Assembly: GCA_963989385.1 (NCBI GenBank)
Contig: OZ022503.1
Coordinates: forward strand, 90,654,638-90,718,637
Direction: 5' to 3'
Length of the DNA stretch: 64,000 nucleotides
DNA from: Ctena decussata
Lineage: Eukaryota; Mollusca; Bivalvia; Lucinida; Lucinidae
How positions within the stretch are numbered: the first letter of the stretch is position 1; every line of letters starts with the position of its first letter. Under the pieces are notes generated by a model. The model searched no databases and was not told where the DNA came from. It saw only the letters and a list, made by a program, of their open reading frames with translations. The translations under genes and the position numbers were made by a program. Of this stretch, positions 1-11,556 are shown piece by piece.

Positions 1-157
1 ATCAGAGCCTTCGCTTTGCGCTTAAGAGTACCTTAGGTTCTAATTTAGCTCTATGCAGACAGCGAAGATTCTGATCAGACTGGGCGGATCCCAAGGCTGA
101 TCTGAGTCGTCGCTGAACGCACATGCTAGTTTGCTGTTTTTTTCGTGTCGCGGCTCA
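1..157. mobile_element. F1 palindromic MITE, right part, cut by window edge
   Basis: F1 is a ~235-bp foldback element bounded by TGAGCCGCGACACGA and its complement, nearly palindromic along its whole length. This copy starts inside the element and ends at GTCGCGGCTCA (157). Confidence 0.8.
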
Positions 158-1270
158 TGTAGTCAGTAGCATAAACTGGCAGTATGGGTGTCTCTGAATA
201 CAGTAATTTCGCTAAGATCTGATCCATGCAATCTGGTCTGTGTTTTGGGACCATAAAAAGCGTTCCAGACATCAGCAGCGCTATCAGAGAATCAGAGCAA
301 AATTAGTTATTCTTCTGTAGATTTCGTATTTGAAATGCAGTATGAGAATGCTGTCTAACAGTATGTGTGACCAGCGAGGACACAAACCAGCCTTCGACTC
401 AAAATATTCTGCTCGTTTAGTAGTGGTGGATTGGAAGAAACCTGTATGCTGTAAAACGAGGAAAAATAAAAAACAATGTTTCAGAACTCGTATATGCTAC
501 ATTGAATCGGAGGACTTCCAGGGAAACCAAGGGAACCAAGTTCCTCATATCAGAGCACAAATTCTTTCCTTTTATGCTAGATCCCATTTCGGAAGAACTA
601 CATCGTCCAGCGAAGCAAGCAGCAAAACAAAATCACAGAAATATTTTCCCTTTGCAAAAAGGTGGACAAAAACATAGAGTAGCACCCATGTACGTAAATA
701 TATTTTTCTCAAACAGAAGCAGATGTAAGATCTAGTTAATTATATTGGCACAAACCAAGGCGCTATTAGATTGCTCGCAATATGTCTGGTGCTTTGTGCA
801 ATAGCAATAGTAGACAGTTTGACATCTATTTATAAGTAAAGCTGTCCGATATAACTTAATTATTGGTGCAAAATTTGCTGCATTTACCAGCGAAGTAAGA
901 ACGCGTCAAACATTGAGGATGTTTGTTTTATTCTATGATCAAAACAAAGAAATACTCGGAGGCTTGCTTCTGACTGACCGAAATCTTATCGTGGCAATAG
1001 CCTGTAAATCGCGGGCCTCCGCTTTCGCTTATGATGCCGAACTACCAACTAATTGTGTGCACCGCGGCGAAGGGTGAGGGTGAAGGTTTGGGCCCAGTAA
1101 AACCGGTTAAAACCCCCCAGTAGTTATTACTGACCGTCCCAAGGCGGTACTTTCGTTGCGGTTGCATTTGTTTTATGTTGGGTGCTGTTTAATTTATTGT
1201 GTTCTCATTTTAATCCTTCTATAATAAAAATAGAAAAAAGGTAAAGAGTAGTTGTTAAATACTTTTCGTA
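158..1270. other. No gene recognised
   Basis: Two overlapping frames of 115 and 77 codons (330-735) have no recognisable domain and unremarkable composition. A stretch near 225-310 resembles 21470-21560 (agacatcagcagcgctatc), so this is probably repeat-derived. Confidence 0.5.
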
Positions 1271-1485
1271 TAATTTGCTTAGTCTGTTGTAACCCTTCTG
1301 TTGGTCTAAATTATTTAGTTCAGTAAAGATAGCTGAGTTGCCACCTATTTGGGAAAGAGCTGTTGACTCGGCTTATCACTTGTAATTTATTGTTTGTTCG
1401 GATGTCTTTGTCAATCTTTCCCTTTGATGTTGGGGATAGGGTTTGGGATCTGATTCAGTCAGTTCTTGAAGTGTAGTTACTCTTT
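1271..1485 (+). repeat. Dispersed repeat D1, copy 1
   Basis: About 215 bp nearly identical (roughly five mismatches by eye) to the reverse complement of 21902-22116. Shared blocks include taatttgcttagtctgttg, tagctgagttgccacctat and ttgatgttggggataggg. Not coding. Confidence 0.82.
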
Positions 1486-2702
1486 AAATTAGTTTATTAT
1501 TCCATGTATCTTTTTCAGGGAAACGTTTAAACCAGCTTGTTTAAAGTGACAGGCCACACTTAGCGTCGGCCTACAAAGCCATGATCAGAATCTGCGTTTG
1601 CTTATGGTGAAAGAATGCATTGAGATGACCAAGTCACAATAATCATCATTAAACAGGAGAAGTTTGTGACACTGCATATGACCCCTTACAAAATTAGAAG
1701 TTTTATCGTGCTTTTGGGAGAGAATTTCTTTACGGCTGCCAAGATCTGATCCGCGACAGTCAACCGTTTTTGTCCCTATGAGATCTCCGATATCATTAGA
1801 CTAATTGAATTTGTCTAACCCAACTGAATTGAACTAAATTAGCTTTACAGAAATTGAGTTATATCTGTAGATTTAAAAGCCATAATCTAATCTAGTGCAT
1901 TGTTACAAGTCACTAGAAAATAACAATTCTCAGCATATGTCTGGCACTGTGAGAAATACCAAAGTTCATACGTATTTCTAGCTCAGAAACTGCTATAGGG
2001 ACACCGAAAATAGCAAGTCATAAGGCGTATGGTACCCCATGTTTTCCGCCATTTTACAAACTTAAGGAAAACCACTTTTGTGATTTAATGTTGTGTCTGT
2101 AGATTCGTTGGGTTCCTTCTTAATGTGTGAGTTATACATTAAGGAGGGACACCCAAGAAATATACAGGTACTACCTGAAGGCTCTAGCTAGCGTGCAGGG
2201 GTACACAGACGTTTTGGAGTCTTGGCTATTCTCAGATACTGCAACTGCCCATATTTCCTTGTACGACAGGAATCAGGATAAGGAAGGCCGATAATCCTGT
2301 CAAAGGAGTCTGAGAATTACAAGGGGCTCGTCTTATCCTGGCTTCCGGTGAGACCGATAAGTAAAACAAAACAATATTCTATTTTTCATTATTTATGGAC
2401 AAAATAATGACAAGAAAACCTTCATAAATGTATCAGCAACAACTAGATTAGACTGGTGTCAGTCCATGAAATAAAACAAGACCATAAATGAATACATGTA
2501 AATGAATATTCATATCATACTCTATCATTACATTTCAAAAGATGTTGGATTTCAGGAATGGGCAAGTAATAAAACATCTTGGTGAAAGTAATGTACCGGT
2601 TATGTACCTTGCCATACACAAAGCCAGGACCTAAATACATGGGCTGAATGCCAGGGTAATTATTCCCAGACAGGTGCTGGATGGCAGAACCATGACAATA
2701 AT
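1486..2702. other. No gene recognised
   Basis: AT-rich, with only short imperfect palindromes (for example around 2120-2150 and 2270-2345). Nothing assignable. Confidence 0.5.
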
Positions 2703-2923
2703 TGAGCCACGACACGAGAAAACCAACAAAGTGGTTGTGCGCCCAGCGCCGAGTCAGATCAGCCTGGGCATCCGCCCAGTCTGATCAGAGGCTTTGCATT
2801 GCGTCGAAAAGGTAGCTTAGGATCTAAGCATCCTCCATGCAGACAGCAAAGATGATGCCCAGGCTGATCTGAGTCTGTGCTGGGCGCACAACCACTTTGT
2901 TGGTTTTCTCGTGTCGCTGCTCA
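2703..2923. mobile_element. F1 palindromic MITE
   Basis: It begins TGAGCCACGACACGAGAAAA and ends with CGTGTCGCTGCTCA. Part of the right inner arm is deleted. Both outer edges read GTGGTTGTGCGCCCAGCG or its complement (variant a). Confidence 0.85.
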
Positions 2924-2959
2924 TATGTTAAGCCCACTTTTTGTATTGCGCGGCTGCTA

Positions 2960-3898
2960 CTACACAGAACCCCAGTCTGAAGGAATTTTTGAAAGATTCG
3001 TAGGAGAAATAGGAGAAACTGGACACTTGCTTAAGCTCAAAAAAGACTTTAAGTGGCAAACTTAGGTCAAAATGTGAATCTTTGAGAAGGGAAATTAAGG
3101 CTGATGTAAAAAAAACAACACGATCTGTATGTCAATAACTTAGTGACATTAAAGCTAATTCCCTGGAGACTTCTACCGGTGCTTTAATAGTCAAAGGTGT
3201 CCCACATTTAAAGAAGAAAATGATAGCAGTGTTGCAGTATCAGAGTTGGAATAGGCAGATGAATTTAATGGTCAGTTTGCAGATGTGTTCAACGAAAGTG
3301 AACACACCCAAGTCTTCCTGCTTAATCGCTTGGCTGCTTTCAAGGAGGAAATTCATGTTTTGGCTGAAGGAGTAACAAATCTTTTTAAGGGCTTAATCCC
3401 TCAAAAGCTTTGGGACCCGATGATATGCTTCCCAGAGTCTTAAAAGAACTAGCATCTGAATTAGGCCCAACATCTCTTCCAACAATTTATTGACACGGCT
3501 GAAATACCCAAGGAATGGTCTCTTGCAAATATTTGCCCGCTCTTCAAAAATGCTTGCAATTACCGACCTGTTTCTCTAACTTGTGTACCATGCAAGAACA
3601 CATTTGCTCTAATATTAAGGAACATTTGGATGACCATACACTTTTGTCAGACAGACAACATGCATTTAGGAAGAGGCATAGTTGTGAAACTCAGTTGATC
3701 ACGGTAATAAACGACTAGGCTAAAATCTTGGATAAGGACATCCACGTTGGCACTTTCATCTGGGACTTCGAGAAAGCTTTCGACAAGCCCCAACCCCTGC
3801 CCCCGCCCCTCATCAATTACTTAAATGTGAACTATACGGCTATGGTATTGGTGGGAAGACATTAAAATGAATAGATTCTTTTCTTTGTGACAGGCTTG
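2960..3898 (+). mobile_element. Decayed jockey/Daphne-like LINE reverse transcriptase fragment
   Basis: Frameshifted and stop-ridden but clearly readable pieces occur in order: NGQFADVFNESEHTQV (near 3268), GLNPSKALGPDDMLPRVLKE (near 3390-3450), AEIPKEWSLANICPLF (near 3500), NYRPVSLTCVPCK (near 3556), LLSDRQHAFRKRHSCETQLI (3644-3703), DFEKAFD (near 3768) and LYGYGIGGKTLK (near 3832). The match stops near 3898, where a tandem-repeat cassette begins. Both ends of the LINE are missing; it cannot be functional. Confidence 0.8.
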
Positions 3899-4440
3899 TA
3901 GCTGCGTGCGGAGTTTCTTGTCCAGCGAAGCGGACCGGTTTGGGCAATTTTGGTAGAGGGTCACGCAAGGAACGTTCCTGTGAAATATTTTCAAAATCCG
4001 TCTACTCATTTAGGAAGAGAAGTCGTTTAAAGTTTTATATTTTTTTAATTTTTAACTCTGGCGGTCATCTTGTTCAGCGGAACGGAACAGTTTGAGCAAT
4101 TTTGGCAGAGGGTCACCCAAGGAACAGTCGTGAAAAATAATTTTAAAATCCGTCTACCTGTTTAGGAGGAGAAGTCGTTCGAAAGTTTTTTTTCTATTTT
4201 TAGCTCTGGTGGCCATATTGTTCAGCGGCGGAATGGAACGGTTTGAGCAATATTGGTCACTCGAGAACCATTCCTGTGATATTATTTAAAAATGCGCCCG
4301 TTCGTTTAGGAGAAGTCATTTAAAGTTTTTTTTTTTCTATTTTTTGCTCTGTCGGCAATTTTGATCAGTTGAGCGGAACGGTTTGAGCAAATTTGGTAGA
4401 GGATCACTGAAGAAACATTCTTGTTAATTAAATAAAATCC
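3899..4440. repeat. Tandem-repeat cassette R1, about 150-bp units
   Basis: Four consecutive units recur near 3923, 4076, 4223 and 4371, each with a form of agcggaacggtttgagcaa, tttggtagagggtcac and gaagtcgtttaaagtttt. A matching tail (ggagaagtcatttaaagcg, then gacggacgacggacaaaggc) resumes at 5096-5170, so the stretch in between looks inserted. Confidence 0.8.
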
Positions 4441-4628
4441 GTAAAGCAGTTTTTTATGTGTTGTTAGTTGCTATGTCTGCTATTGATATATTGTTTGTGA
4501 TGGTCAGGCTGGCCCGTTGACTACCTACATGGGAAATGGCTGTTCACATGGCTGCCGCTGGTGTTGTGTTTGATGATGACTAGTTTTGTGTTGTTTCTTT
4601 CCCACGTGGTGTCTTGAGTTGGATCTCG

Positions 4629-5059
4629 AATACACAGTTCCGAGCCACACCCAGAATGTCACTTAAAATCACCTGATAGCGTATACCTGGCCAATGCAAC
4701 GACAACTTAGCACGTGACATAGTCTCACAAACAAATCGCACGTGGCCAATATGCATCATAACTCCGTGATTTTACCTTACCGCTAATGGAGGGATGTATA
4801 CCTGTTTAAAGAAAACAAACTAACGCCACTTTTAATAAACTTTCCCTGCTTTGCAAGAACAGAACGCATTGGAAATGCATGATGCGCTAACTGCCATGTG
4901 TAGGTCATGAGAATGCTGATTCTTCGCCGTAGATCGCCAACATTTAGCAGACACTTGCCTTTGTCATTTGTTTCTCCGCCATCTTTTTGTAAGCTTGTGA
5001 GACGTAGTAACAGTAACTAAGCAGGCGGAGCTTAGCGGCTATTCTCGGAACTGTGTATT
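4629..5059. mobile_element. Short-TIR element inside cassette R1
   Basis: aatacacagttccgag at the left and its perfect complement ctcggaactgtgtatt at the right bound 431 bp with no coding frame. ttgagttg occurs just outside both ends, a possible 8-bp target duplication, but the left copy is offset by a few bases. Confidence 0.55.
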
Positions 5060-5368
5060 GAGTTGCGTCAGTTCCTGAGAATTTTCCTCCTTACTTCTGG
5101 AGAAGTCATTTAAAGCGAACGTTGACGACAGACACATGGACGCACGGACGGACGACGGACAAAGGCCGATAACATTACCTCATCAAGATAACTTCGTGCT
5201 CAGATGAGTTCAAATATCAATGGTTTACCAAAAAAATATATAAAACTCTTTTGTAGGTAGTTTTGAGTTTGACACAAGTTTTCTTCTGCAGAAACCAGTG
5301 AAAACAGTTTATTGAAGAGAGCTTCATTTCATCAACAAAGACTTCTGGCTCCTTGTGCCAGATTTAAA

Positions 5369-5412
5369 GGGTCACTGATGAGGCTTGAATAGCCGAAACC
5401 GCGGTATGGCCC
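5369..5412 (+). ncRNA. Type-I hammerhead ribozyme, copy 1
   Basis: All conserved core elements are present in order. CTGATGA is at 5375-5381. Stem II is GGCT/AGCC with loop TGAAT (5382-5394). GAAA is at 5395-5398. A minimal stem III follows, in which A5398 pairs with U5405 around CCGCGG. The cleavage triplet is GUA (5404-5406). Stem I pairs GGGTCA (5369-5374) with TGGCCC (5407-5412), with one G-U wobble. Predicted cleavage is after 5406. Hammerheads with such tiny stem III are known from Penelope-like elements, newt satellite and animal retrozymes, and act as dimers. CCGCGG is self-complementary, so two RNAs (or two copies in one RNA) could form a shared 8-bp stem III. Confidence 0.85.
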
Positions 5413-5742
5413 AACTTCTTACTTATGAATGTTTTCTTTGCTCTTAAAGGATCTAATCTTTTATCATTATTTACTATCACTGCAGCTGGATGTTGTGCCG
5501 TGTGGCGGCCGTAAAAAGTCTCCCCGCACGCATCTATAGTGCAGATTATATTTTCCTTTTGGTCCTTTGAGATCATGGAATATATTCTGAGAAGTCAGAA
5601 ATGATCATACGTTTAGATTCATTTTCTAAACAAATTTGAAATATGTTGGTATTTTTCGACTTATATCAGTCTTTGAGACGACTGCCATGTTAAACCTGCA
5701 AATTTACTGTTTTTTCCTCTGGCTCCTTGTGCCAGATTTAAA

Positions 5743-5786
5743 GGGTCACTGATGAGGCTTGAATAGCCGAAACCGCGGTATGGCCC
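5743..5786 (+). ncRNA. Type-I hammerhead ribozyme, copy 2
   Basis: Identical in sequence to copy 1 at an exact offset of 374 bases: CTGATGA 5749-5755, stem II 5756-5768, GAAA 5769-5772, CCGCGG 5773-5778, cleavage after 5780, stem I strands 5743-5748 and 5781-5786. Cleavage at both sites of a transcript would release a 374-nt RNA (5407-5780) that could be circularised. Confidence 0.85.
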
Positions 5787-5847
5787 AACTTCTTACTTAT
5801 GAATGTTTTCTTTGCTCTTAAAGGATCTAATCTTTTATCATTATTTA

Positions 5848-6994
5848 TAGAGAAACAGTTTTTATGATAGAAAAATTATTTAGATTTTCCTTGCAAGTGT
5901 TTGTAAGAATGACACATCGAGGTTTGCAAAGTTGTATGAAACACATTGAGGTATGCATATTCATGAAATTCATTTGACATTACAAATATTAAATCAATTT
6001 TCTTGCCCTCCACTTTTTGACAAATTGTCTATACTTTGTACAGCATCGTGTTCGCTTTTAAGAGTGAGCTAGTTTTATGACTGGCTTACGTTATGATAAT
6101 CTAGGTTAAAATTAGTACAGTATTTACACAAATAGACAGTAATTGCCACTTATGCAGTATCTTGCATGCTTGCAAATATCTAGTAAATGTAACACACATT
6201 AGCCGGCTTAATTTGCAGAGTTTCTTGAATATTTTGTTAGTAATTTATTGTGGCAGAGATTTTTATATAAAATTTGGCATATGCCAAAAAATATGTCGCA
6301 GGCTGAACTCGTTAGGTACCTGTCAGGAAGCATCTAATTCATTTTGGGACAAACGTTATGTCATTATATCTATTTGTTTAATTAGAAACCCCATTGCTCT
6401 ACCAGTGGTATCAATTGATACAATATTTTATCATGAAGTATCGCTTTCAGCTTTTCAGTGTAAATGACTATGATTGGCCGGCTTTTAACAAATAAAGCAC
6501 TCATGAGTTTCTCATAAAAAATGATGAAAAGTATTTGGGTGATTTTAGCTGGCACTAAGATACCTGTTTTCGATATTATAAATGGTAAAAATAGAAAGTA
6601 CAGGTGTGTAATATATAAGGTAAAAGTATAATGTACTGCAACGGATTCGCTTTATTGTCTCGCTTTTGTTCATATTTCATTGCTCAACGGGGAACCTTCA
6701 ACACATTATTTTTTTTTAAATAAAACAAGTTATAACTACAGTTAAGGACACAAAAAAAAGCATATCAGCTGACATTCTGTCCTCAATCATGAAGGCTGCA
6801 CCACATTTATAATGATTTATGTTTCGACAATTTTACCTCAGGTAGCACAATGGATACTTTCACAGTTGCAACTAATTGTCATTTGCCATAAAGTAAAAAT
6901 AAGTATCCAGTAAAGAAGTGTAAAAGGGTAATGCTTAGGTTACTGATACAATAATCCAAATGTCATCCGCGACACCAAACGGAAAATAGTTATA
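5848..6994. other. No gene recognised
   Basis: A 101-codon frame (6162-6467) has no recognisable motif and lacks coding-like bias. Otherwise AT-rich unique-looking DNA. Confidence 0.5.
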
Positions 6995-7230
6995 TGAGCC
7001 GCGACACGACAAAACCAACAATGTGGTTGTGCGCCGTGCGCAGACTCAGATCAGCCTGGGCAGCCACTCAATTTGATCAGACTCTACATTAAGTACTCAA
7101 AGGGTAGCTACGGGTCTAAGCTACCTCCATGCGGACAGCGAAGACTCTGATCAGACTGGGCGGATGCCCAGGCTGATCTGAGTGCGCTGGGCGCACAACC
7201 ACATTGTTGGTTTTGTCGTATCGCGGCTCA
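6995..7230. mobile_element. F1 palindromic MITE, full length
   Basis: Both termini are present (TGAGCCGCGACACGAC / GTATCGCGGCTCA), in the context tATgagcc...ggctcATa. Variant a. Confidence 0.88.
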
Positions 7231-7367
7231 TATGAAGCATAAACACAAGCAATGCCATTTTACACAAACTATGTTGGTGTGGATATAGACCAATATAGAC
7301 GATATAAAGCCAACTGTTGAGGAAGATGCTCAGTATACAGTAGAAGAACTAGCAAATATCTACTATG

Positions 7368-7589
7368 TGAGCCCCGACACGTGCAAACAAAGTGGCATGT
7401 GCGCCCAGCGAAGACTCAGACCAGCCTGGACATCTGCCCAGTCTGATCAGAGCCTTGGCTGTGCGCTTAAGGGCCTAAGCTACCTCCATGTCGACAGCCA
7501 AGACTGATAAGACTGTGTGGATGTCCAGGCTGATCAGAGACTTTGCGGGCGCACATGCCCCTTTGTTGGTCTTGTCGTGTCGCTACTCA
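7368..7589. mobile_element. F1 palindromic MITE
   Basis: Begins TGAGCCCCGACACG and ends GTGTCGCTACTCA. It carries the GTGGCATGTGCGCCC edge (variant b). It is only 137 bp from the previous copy. Confidence 0.85.
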
Positions 7590-7783
7590 CAACTTGCTTG
7601 AATTCGTCGGCTGTCTTTTCAAATGTTGAAAGAAAATCTTAGACGCAGGAAGGTTCGGTGGGTATCCTACTTGTTGTCCTCAGAGCAAACGAGAAGCGTA
7701 TTGACAAAGCTTCACAACTTCTGGCCATAATCAAAGGCAGGAACCCAACACATCTTAGAGAACTTTTTATATAAAAGAATAAA

Positions 7784-8021
7784 TGAGCGGCGACACGAGA
7801 AAACCAACGATGTGGTTGTGCGCCCAACGCAGACTCAGATCAGCCTGGGTATCCACTCAGTCAGATCAAAGTCTTTTCTGCGGGCTTAAAAGGTAGCCAA
7901 GGGTCTAAGCTAACTTCACGCGGACAGCAAAGACTCTGATCAGACTGGGCGGATGCCCAGGCTGATCCGAGTCTGCGCTGGGCGCACAACCACATTGTTG
8001 GTTTTGTCGTGTCGCGGCTCA
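7784..8021. mobile_element. F1 palindromic MITE, full length
   Basis: Begins TGAGCGGCGACACGAG and ends GTGTCGCGGCTCA. Variant a. It is the third F1 copy in about 1 kb. Confidence 0.88.
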
Positions 8022-10828
8022 AATACAGGTGACGAAAGCTAGATTTTAATGAGCATGAGAAAAAAAAAGAACGTTGAAGATAGGTGAAAATGATTTCTAG
8101 AATATTTAGGACTTTGCGACGGTTAACTACGCCCAAATTTTGGCAGTGAGATCAGTCTAGTGTTACTGGTATTATATGCGGGGGACGAATTCTCCCTTAT
8201 GCCATTCACCACTACATGAACATTCTGCCACATCCTCTTATCTATTGCCCTGATCTTGGTCCATGAGACTGTCGGCTAAATCTTCATACCAAGACTTACA
8301 TGCGTGGAGCTCGTTTCGAGCCACGTAAGTAAGTGAGCTGTGCTTTATATCAGTGTCTTAATATTACAAGGAGTTGTCAAAATAGCTTATTTGCTTTAAT
8401 AAAAAGTGTAACTGTTCATGTAGCATGCAGTATACACTTACATTATGAAATAGGCACTTCTAATGAGGTAAACATGTTTCAGATTTTTAGATCATCTGAA
8501 AGCAAGGAATACACTGAAGAAACGGGGAAAAAACAGACTCGTTTTAATGCAGTCTGTTCATGTCCAGTAATGAACGTGTGACCACAACACCGAATTAAGT
8601 ATGACTTTCAAAATAATTAGTCCAAAGGATCGTTTTCCTACTTCAGATTTCCGGTCATTATTTCCACTTCGGCTTTCACACGAAAACGTTTGTAGACTTT
8701 AAACTGATGCGCACTATATAGAAACGAGATTGAAAGTTCGCGGCGACAGAGTATAAAATATTTTAAGCTGTTCTTTGTAGAAACAGATTCGAATAAACTG
8801 TTGTTGAGGTTCAATTAAACCATTACCCAGTAGTGCATCCATTTAAGGCCTTTCAATTATGCAAGACTTTAATCTCTTCAAACAGCGGAAATTGCCATGT
8901 TTCTGGTACAGAAATCAATACTTCGAATGATTTAAACAGCTTTATTTAACGCTTACTAGAAGCAAGTGTATTAGAATTTGATTTGAAACAGAGTTAAAAG
9001 ATACAGATTAAAGCTTCCAACGGTAAAGTCAGTGAGCAAGAAAGACTACGGAAATTGTGTATTACGTAACCTTATGATGCATGTACACACATGTCGGTCA
9101 ATACGGGAAGACAATGAACTTTCAAATTTCCAGTTTCTGATTGAATGTACAACGTTCAGCAGTGTATAGAACCTCAGCGGAACAGTGGTTTGTTACAACT
9201 GTGACACTGGGAGAGTACAATTACAAAACACAGTACGCGTTAATCCCAGCAGACGCAAACCTTGAATCAAACTTGATTCAACGTCATGACGTTGAATCAA
9301 GGTTGTGTGCCCAATGGGTAATCACCAAATGACAAAGGAGTTCGACACACTTGCTGACAACTGCAACACCAGACGTTATCATAGATGAACCGCAACCGGA
9401 TAATACACGGATAAGCATGAAACGGAAAATTGTATCTGATTTTCTTAGACCATAAAAGACCGCCCTAGGTTCACAATCACTCTTTAAGTTTAAGGGCAAT
9501 CTAGTTAAAGTAAGAAATTTTACTGGAAGAAATTAATATTTGCATGATAAGAGCACCACAGTTTTCACGTGATCCTATTAACAGTGCTGATGGAAGTGTA
9601 ATAACAAAAAAACAATCAAATAAACTTTATTTTTGTAAAGTTAAGCTTTTATTTACGCACGAACTTTTCGACCTTGAAGTTAAGCTCTTCATTGAGTTTA
9701 AGGAAAATGAATCAACGTGGGTCCAGGGATCGGAATTACAATCGTTCCTTAAAGTTAAGGTCACCCTAAGTTTAAGGCCCTAAATGTCAAGGTTGTGTTT
9801 TATACTTGTATATTAAGAATATTTAAGAAAATTCAAGTAAGAGAAACCAGTTGAGATACAACATTTTTTTTCGAAATATACTTAGCAAAGGCTTGTTTTC
9901 ATGATACAAAATTACCTCCCTTAAAGTTAAGGTGACCTTAATTTTAAGGAATGATTGTTGTTCTGGGCCCTGATATATTGAAACTGATTTATGAAATAGC
10001 TGTCCTACATCTACATCTACCAATTAAGTGCATAGCCACAATAGGTATAATTGCACTGTGAACAACCTAGGAGGCTCGCATATACGGATACAATCATTTT
10101 TTTAAAATGTTGTTCACAATCATGGGCTTAGGATACCTGCCCCGACAGACCATTCCATAGGCGGAAAGAAGGATCCCTTGTAGGCGTTGATGGAGCAATA
10201 TATTGGCAGGAAGCATTTATATTGTCCTCTACTTACTACACCTGTGGCTGTCAGGTACTGGCCTGTAGGGACTTCAACGAGGTTATTTACGCTGCACATT
10301 CCATTCAAATTGTGATCTCGATGGTAAATATCGATAAGGGTTTATTATTTTCTCTCCGTAAATAATTTTCTAAAAATGTAATTTTGCTTACTATTTTGTT
10401 TTCTTTAAACATGACATTTCCGACTAAAGTCTACACTGGCATTGTCTGCATCATCCCATACCGGTTCCTGAGATTCTATAGACATATACATGTAAAAAAT
10501 GGATACTGCTCCAGTAAATTACATTTGCTTAGTCGTGGACTAGCTCTGACGAGTTATACCCCAAAAGTTTGGTTCAGTACTTCGGGCCACTCTCAAAGAC
10601 GGAAGTTTAAAAAGCATGTGTGTTCAGTCAGTTTGGCAGGTGTTGCATTTTTGCTATTACAGTGTTTTTGTCCCTCGTCCGCTACGCATGCAGAGCATAT
10701 TCTGACATAAAAACTATAGTCAAAATACATTTCTTCATCATTACGCACTATCAAAGCACAGTTTGTTTAAGACTTGCCATATCTATTACAGTCACAACGG
10801 GTGCCTTGCTTCAAACCAGTTTCAAAAC
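8022..10828. other. No gene recognised; F2 MITE and short inverted ttaagg-type motifs
   Basis: Apart from the F2 copy at 9245-9318, a facing pair ccttaaagttaaggtcacc (9748 on) and ccttaaagttaaggtgacc (9920 on) may mark a decayed MITE. Frames of 62-108 codons carry no recognisable domain. Confidence 0.5.
9245..9318. mobile_element. F2 palindromic MITE
   Basis: F2 is a ~75-110-bp foldback repeat with CCCAGCAGRC-like ends and a core of repeated GTTGAATCAAGGTTGATTC. Here the core is centred on AACGTCATGACGTT, and taat flanks both sides. Confidence 0.75.
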
Positions 10829-11063
10829 TAAGCCGCAACACGGCAAAACCGACAAAGTGGCATTTAGGGCCAGCAAAGACTGAGACCAGCCTGGACATCC
10901 GCCAATTCTGATCAGTCCTCGCTGTCGGCATGGTGGTAGCTTAGACCCTTAGCTACCCTTTCAGCACACAGCAAATGTTCTGATCAGACGGCGGATGTCC
11001 AGGTTAATCTGTGTATTCGATGGTCGCACATGCCATTTTGTTGGTTTTGTCGTGTCGCAGCTA
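10829..11063. mobile_element. F1 palindromic MITE, diverged
   Basis: Begins TAAGCCGCAACACGGC and ends GTGTCGCAGCTAA; internal AGCTACC/GGTAGCT centre retained. Variant b. Confidence 0.82.
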
Positions 11064-11222
11064 AAATAATAATATTCCACACATGTCTCAGACTGACGAC
11101 ATAATAAAGGTCGCACGTACTTGTTGCAAGTGAACGGAGGTGATCAGTTTTAAACCAAGAGACCCTACAAAATTATTTCTGCAATTCTTTACAACTGACA
11201 GCGTTTCGGTGCTAGACTGCTG

Positions 11223-11402
11223 ACCTGATTGATTGATTGATTTGATGCTTAACGTCCACGGTAAACAGCTATGGTCATGTCGGGACGGTCAGTTAACCTA
11301 ACCACAATATTCCTGGGCAGGCTTAGACCTCCTAAGCGGTTAACCAGTACTAAGTGCACATGCTTTCGCCAGTAACAGACAACTGCCCTTCTTGAATCAG
11401 CA
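11223..11402 (-). mobile_element. tRNA-derived SINE, family S1, 5'-truncated
   Basis: Shares the body and tail of S1 (gattgattgattgattt, gatgcttaacgtccacgg, cttagacctcctaagcgg) but lacks the tRNA-like head. Confidence 0.8.
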
Positions 11403-11461
11403 GGACAGCTGATCTGAAAAATGTTACCAGTCATCAGGCTCTTCCGCCTACTGACACTATC

Positions 11462-11556
11462 CAGCGGGCACATGACATCGAAATAATGTCGCAATGACGT
11501 CGAGAGGACGTCATTACGTCGCATGGACGTCCATACGATGTCATGTGCTAACTGGG
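11462..11556. mobile_element. Short palindromic MITE
   Basis: cagcgggcacatgacatcg and cgatgtcatgtgctaactgg are inverted, with a GACGTC-rich centre. It abuts the S1 SINE at 11223-11402. Confidence 0.65.

Larger units (their letters stand above)
5344..5847 (+). mobile_element. Retrozyme-like element: two ribozyme-bearing direct repeats
   Basis: A 130-bp direct repeat (5344-5473 and 5718-5847) is identical in both copies, and each copy contains one hammerhead ribozyme. The 374-nt monomer has no convincing coding sequence. This matches the architecture described for retrozymes (non-autonomous, dimeric, hammerhead-flanked retroelements yielding small circular RNAs) and resembles the LTR-like ends of Penelope-like elements. 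Similar A/T-rich segments (aaacagtttat at 5302; aaacagttttta at 5853) lie just outside, possibly an imperfect target duplication. No reverse transcriptase is present here, so mobilisation would have to be in trans. Confidence 0.75.

Noticed and set aside
330..735. Overlapping 115- and 77-codon frames near the left end
   Set aside because: No domain, no coding-like composition, no splice or start context; probably repeat-derived.
10120..10308. Minus-strand frame with VEVPTGQYL-like sequence that looked exon-like
   Set aside because: No convincing splice-site pair in phase and no recognisable family; not enough to call a gene.
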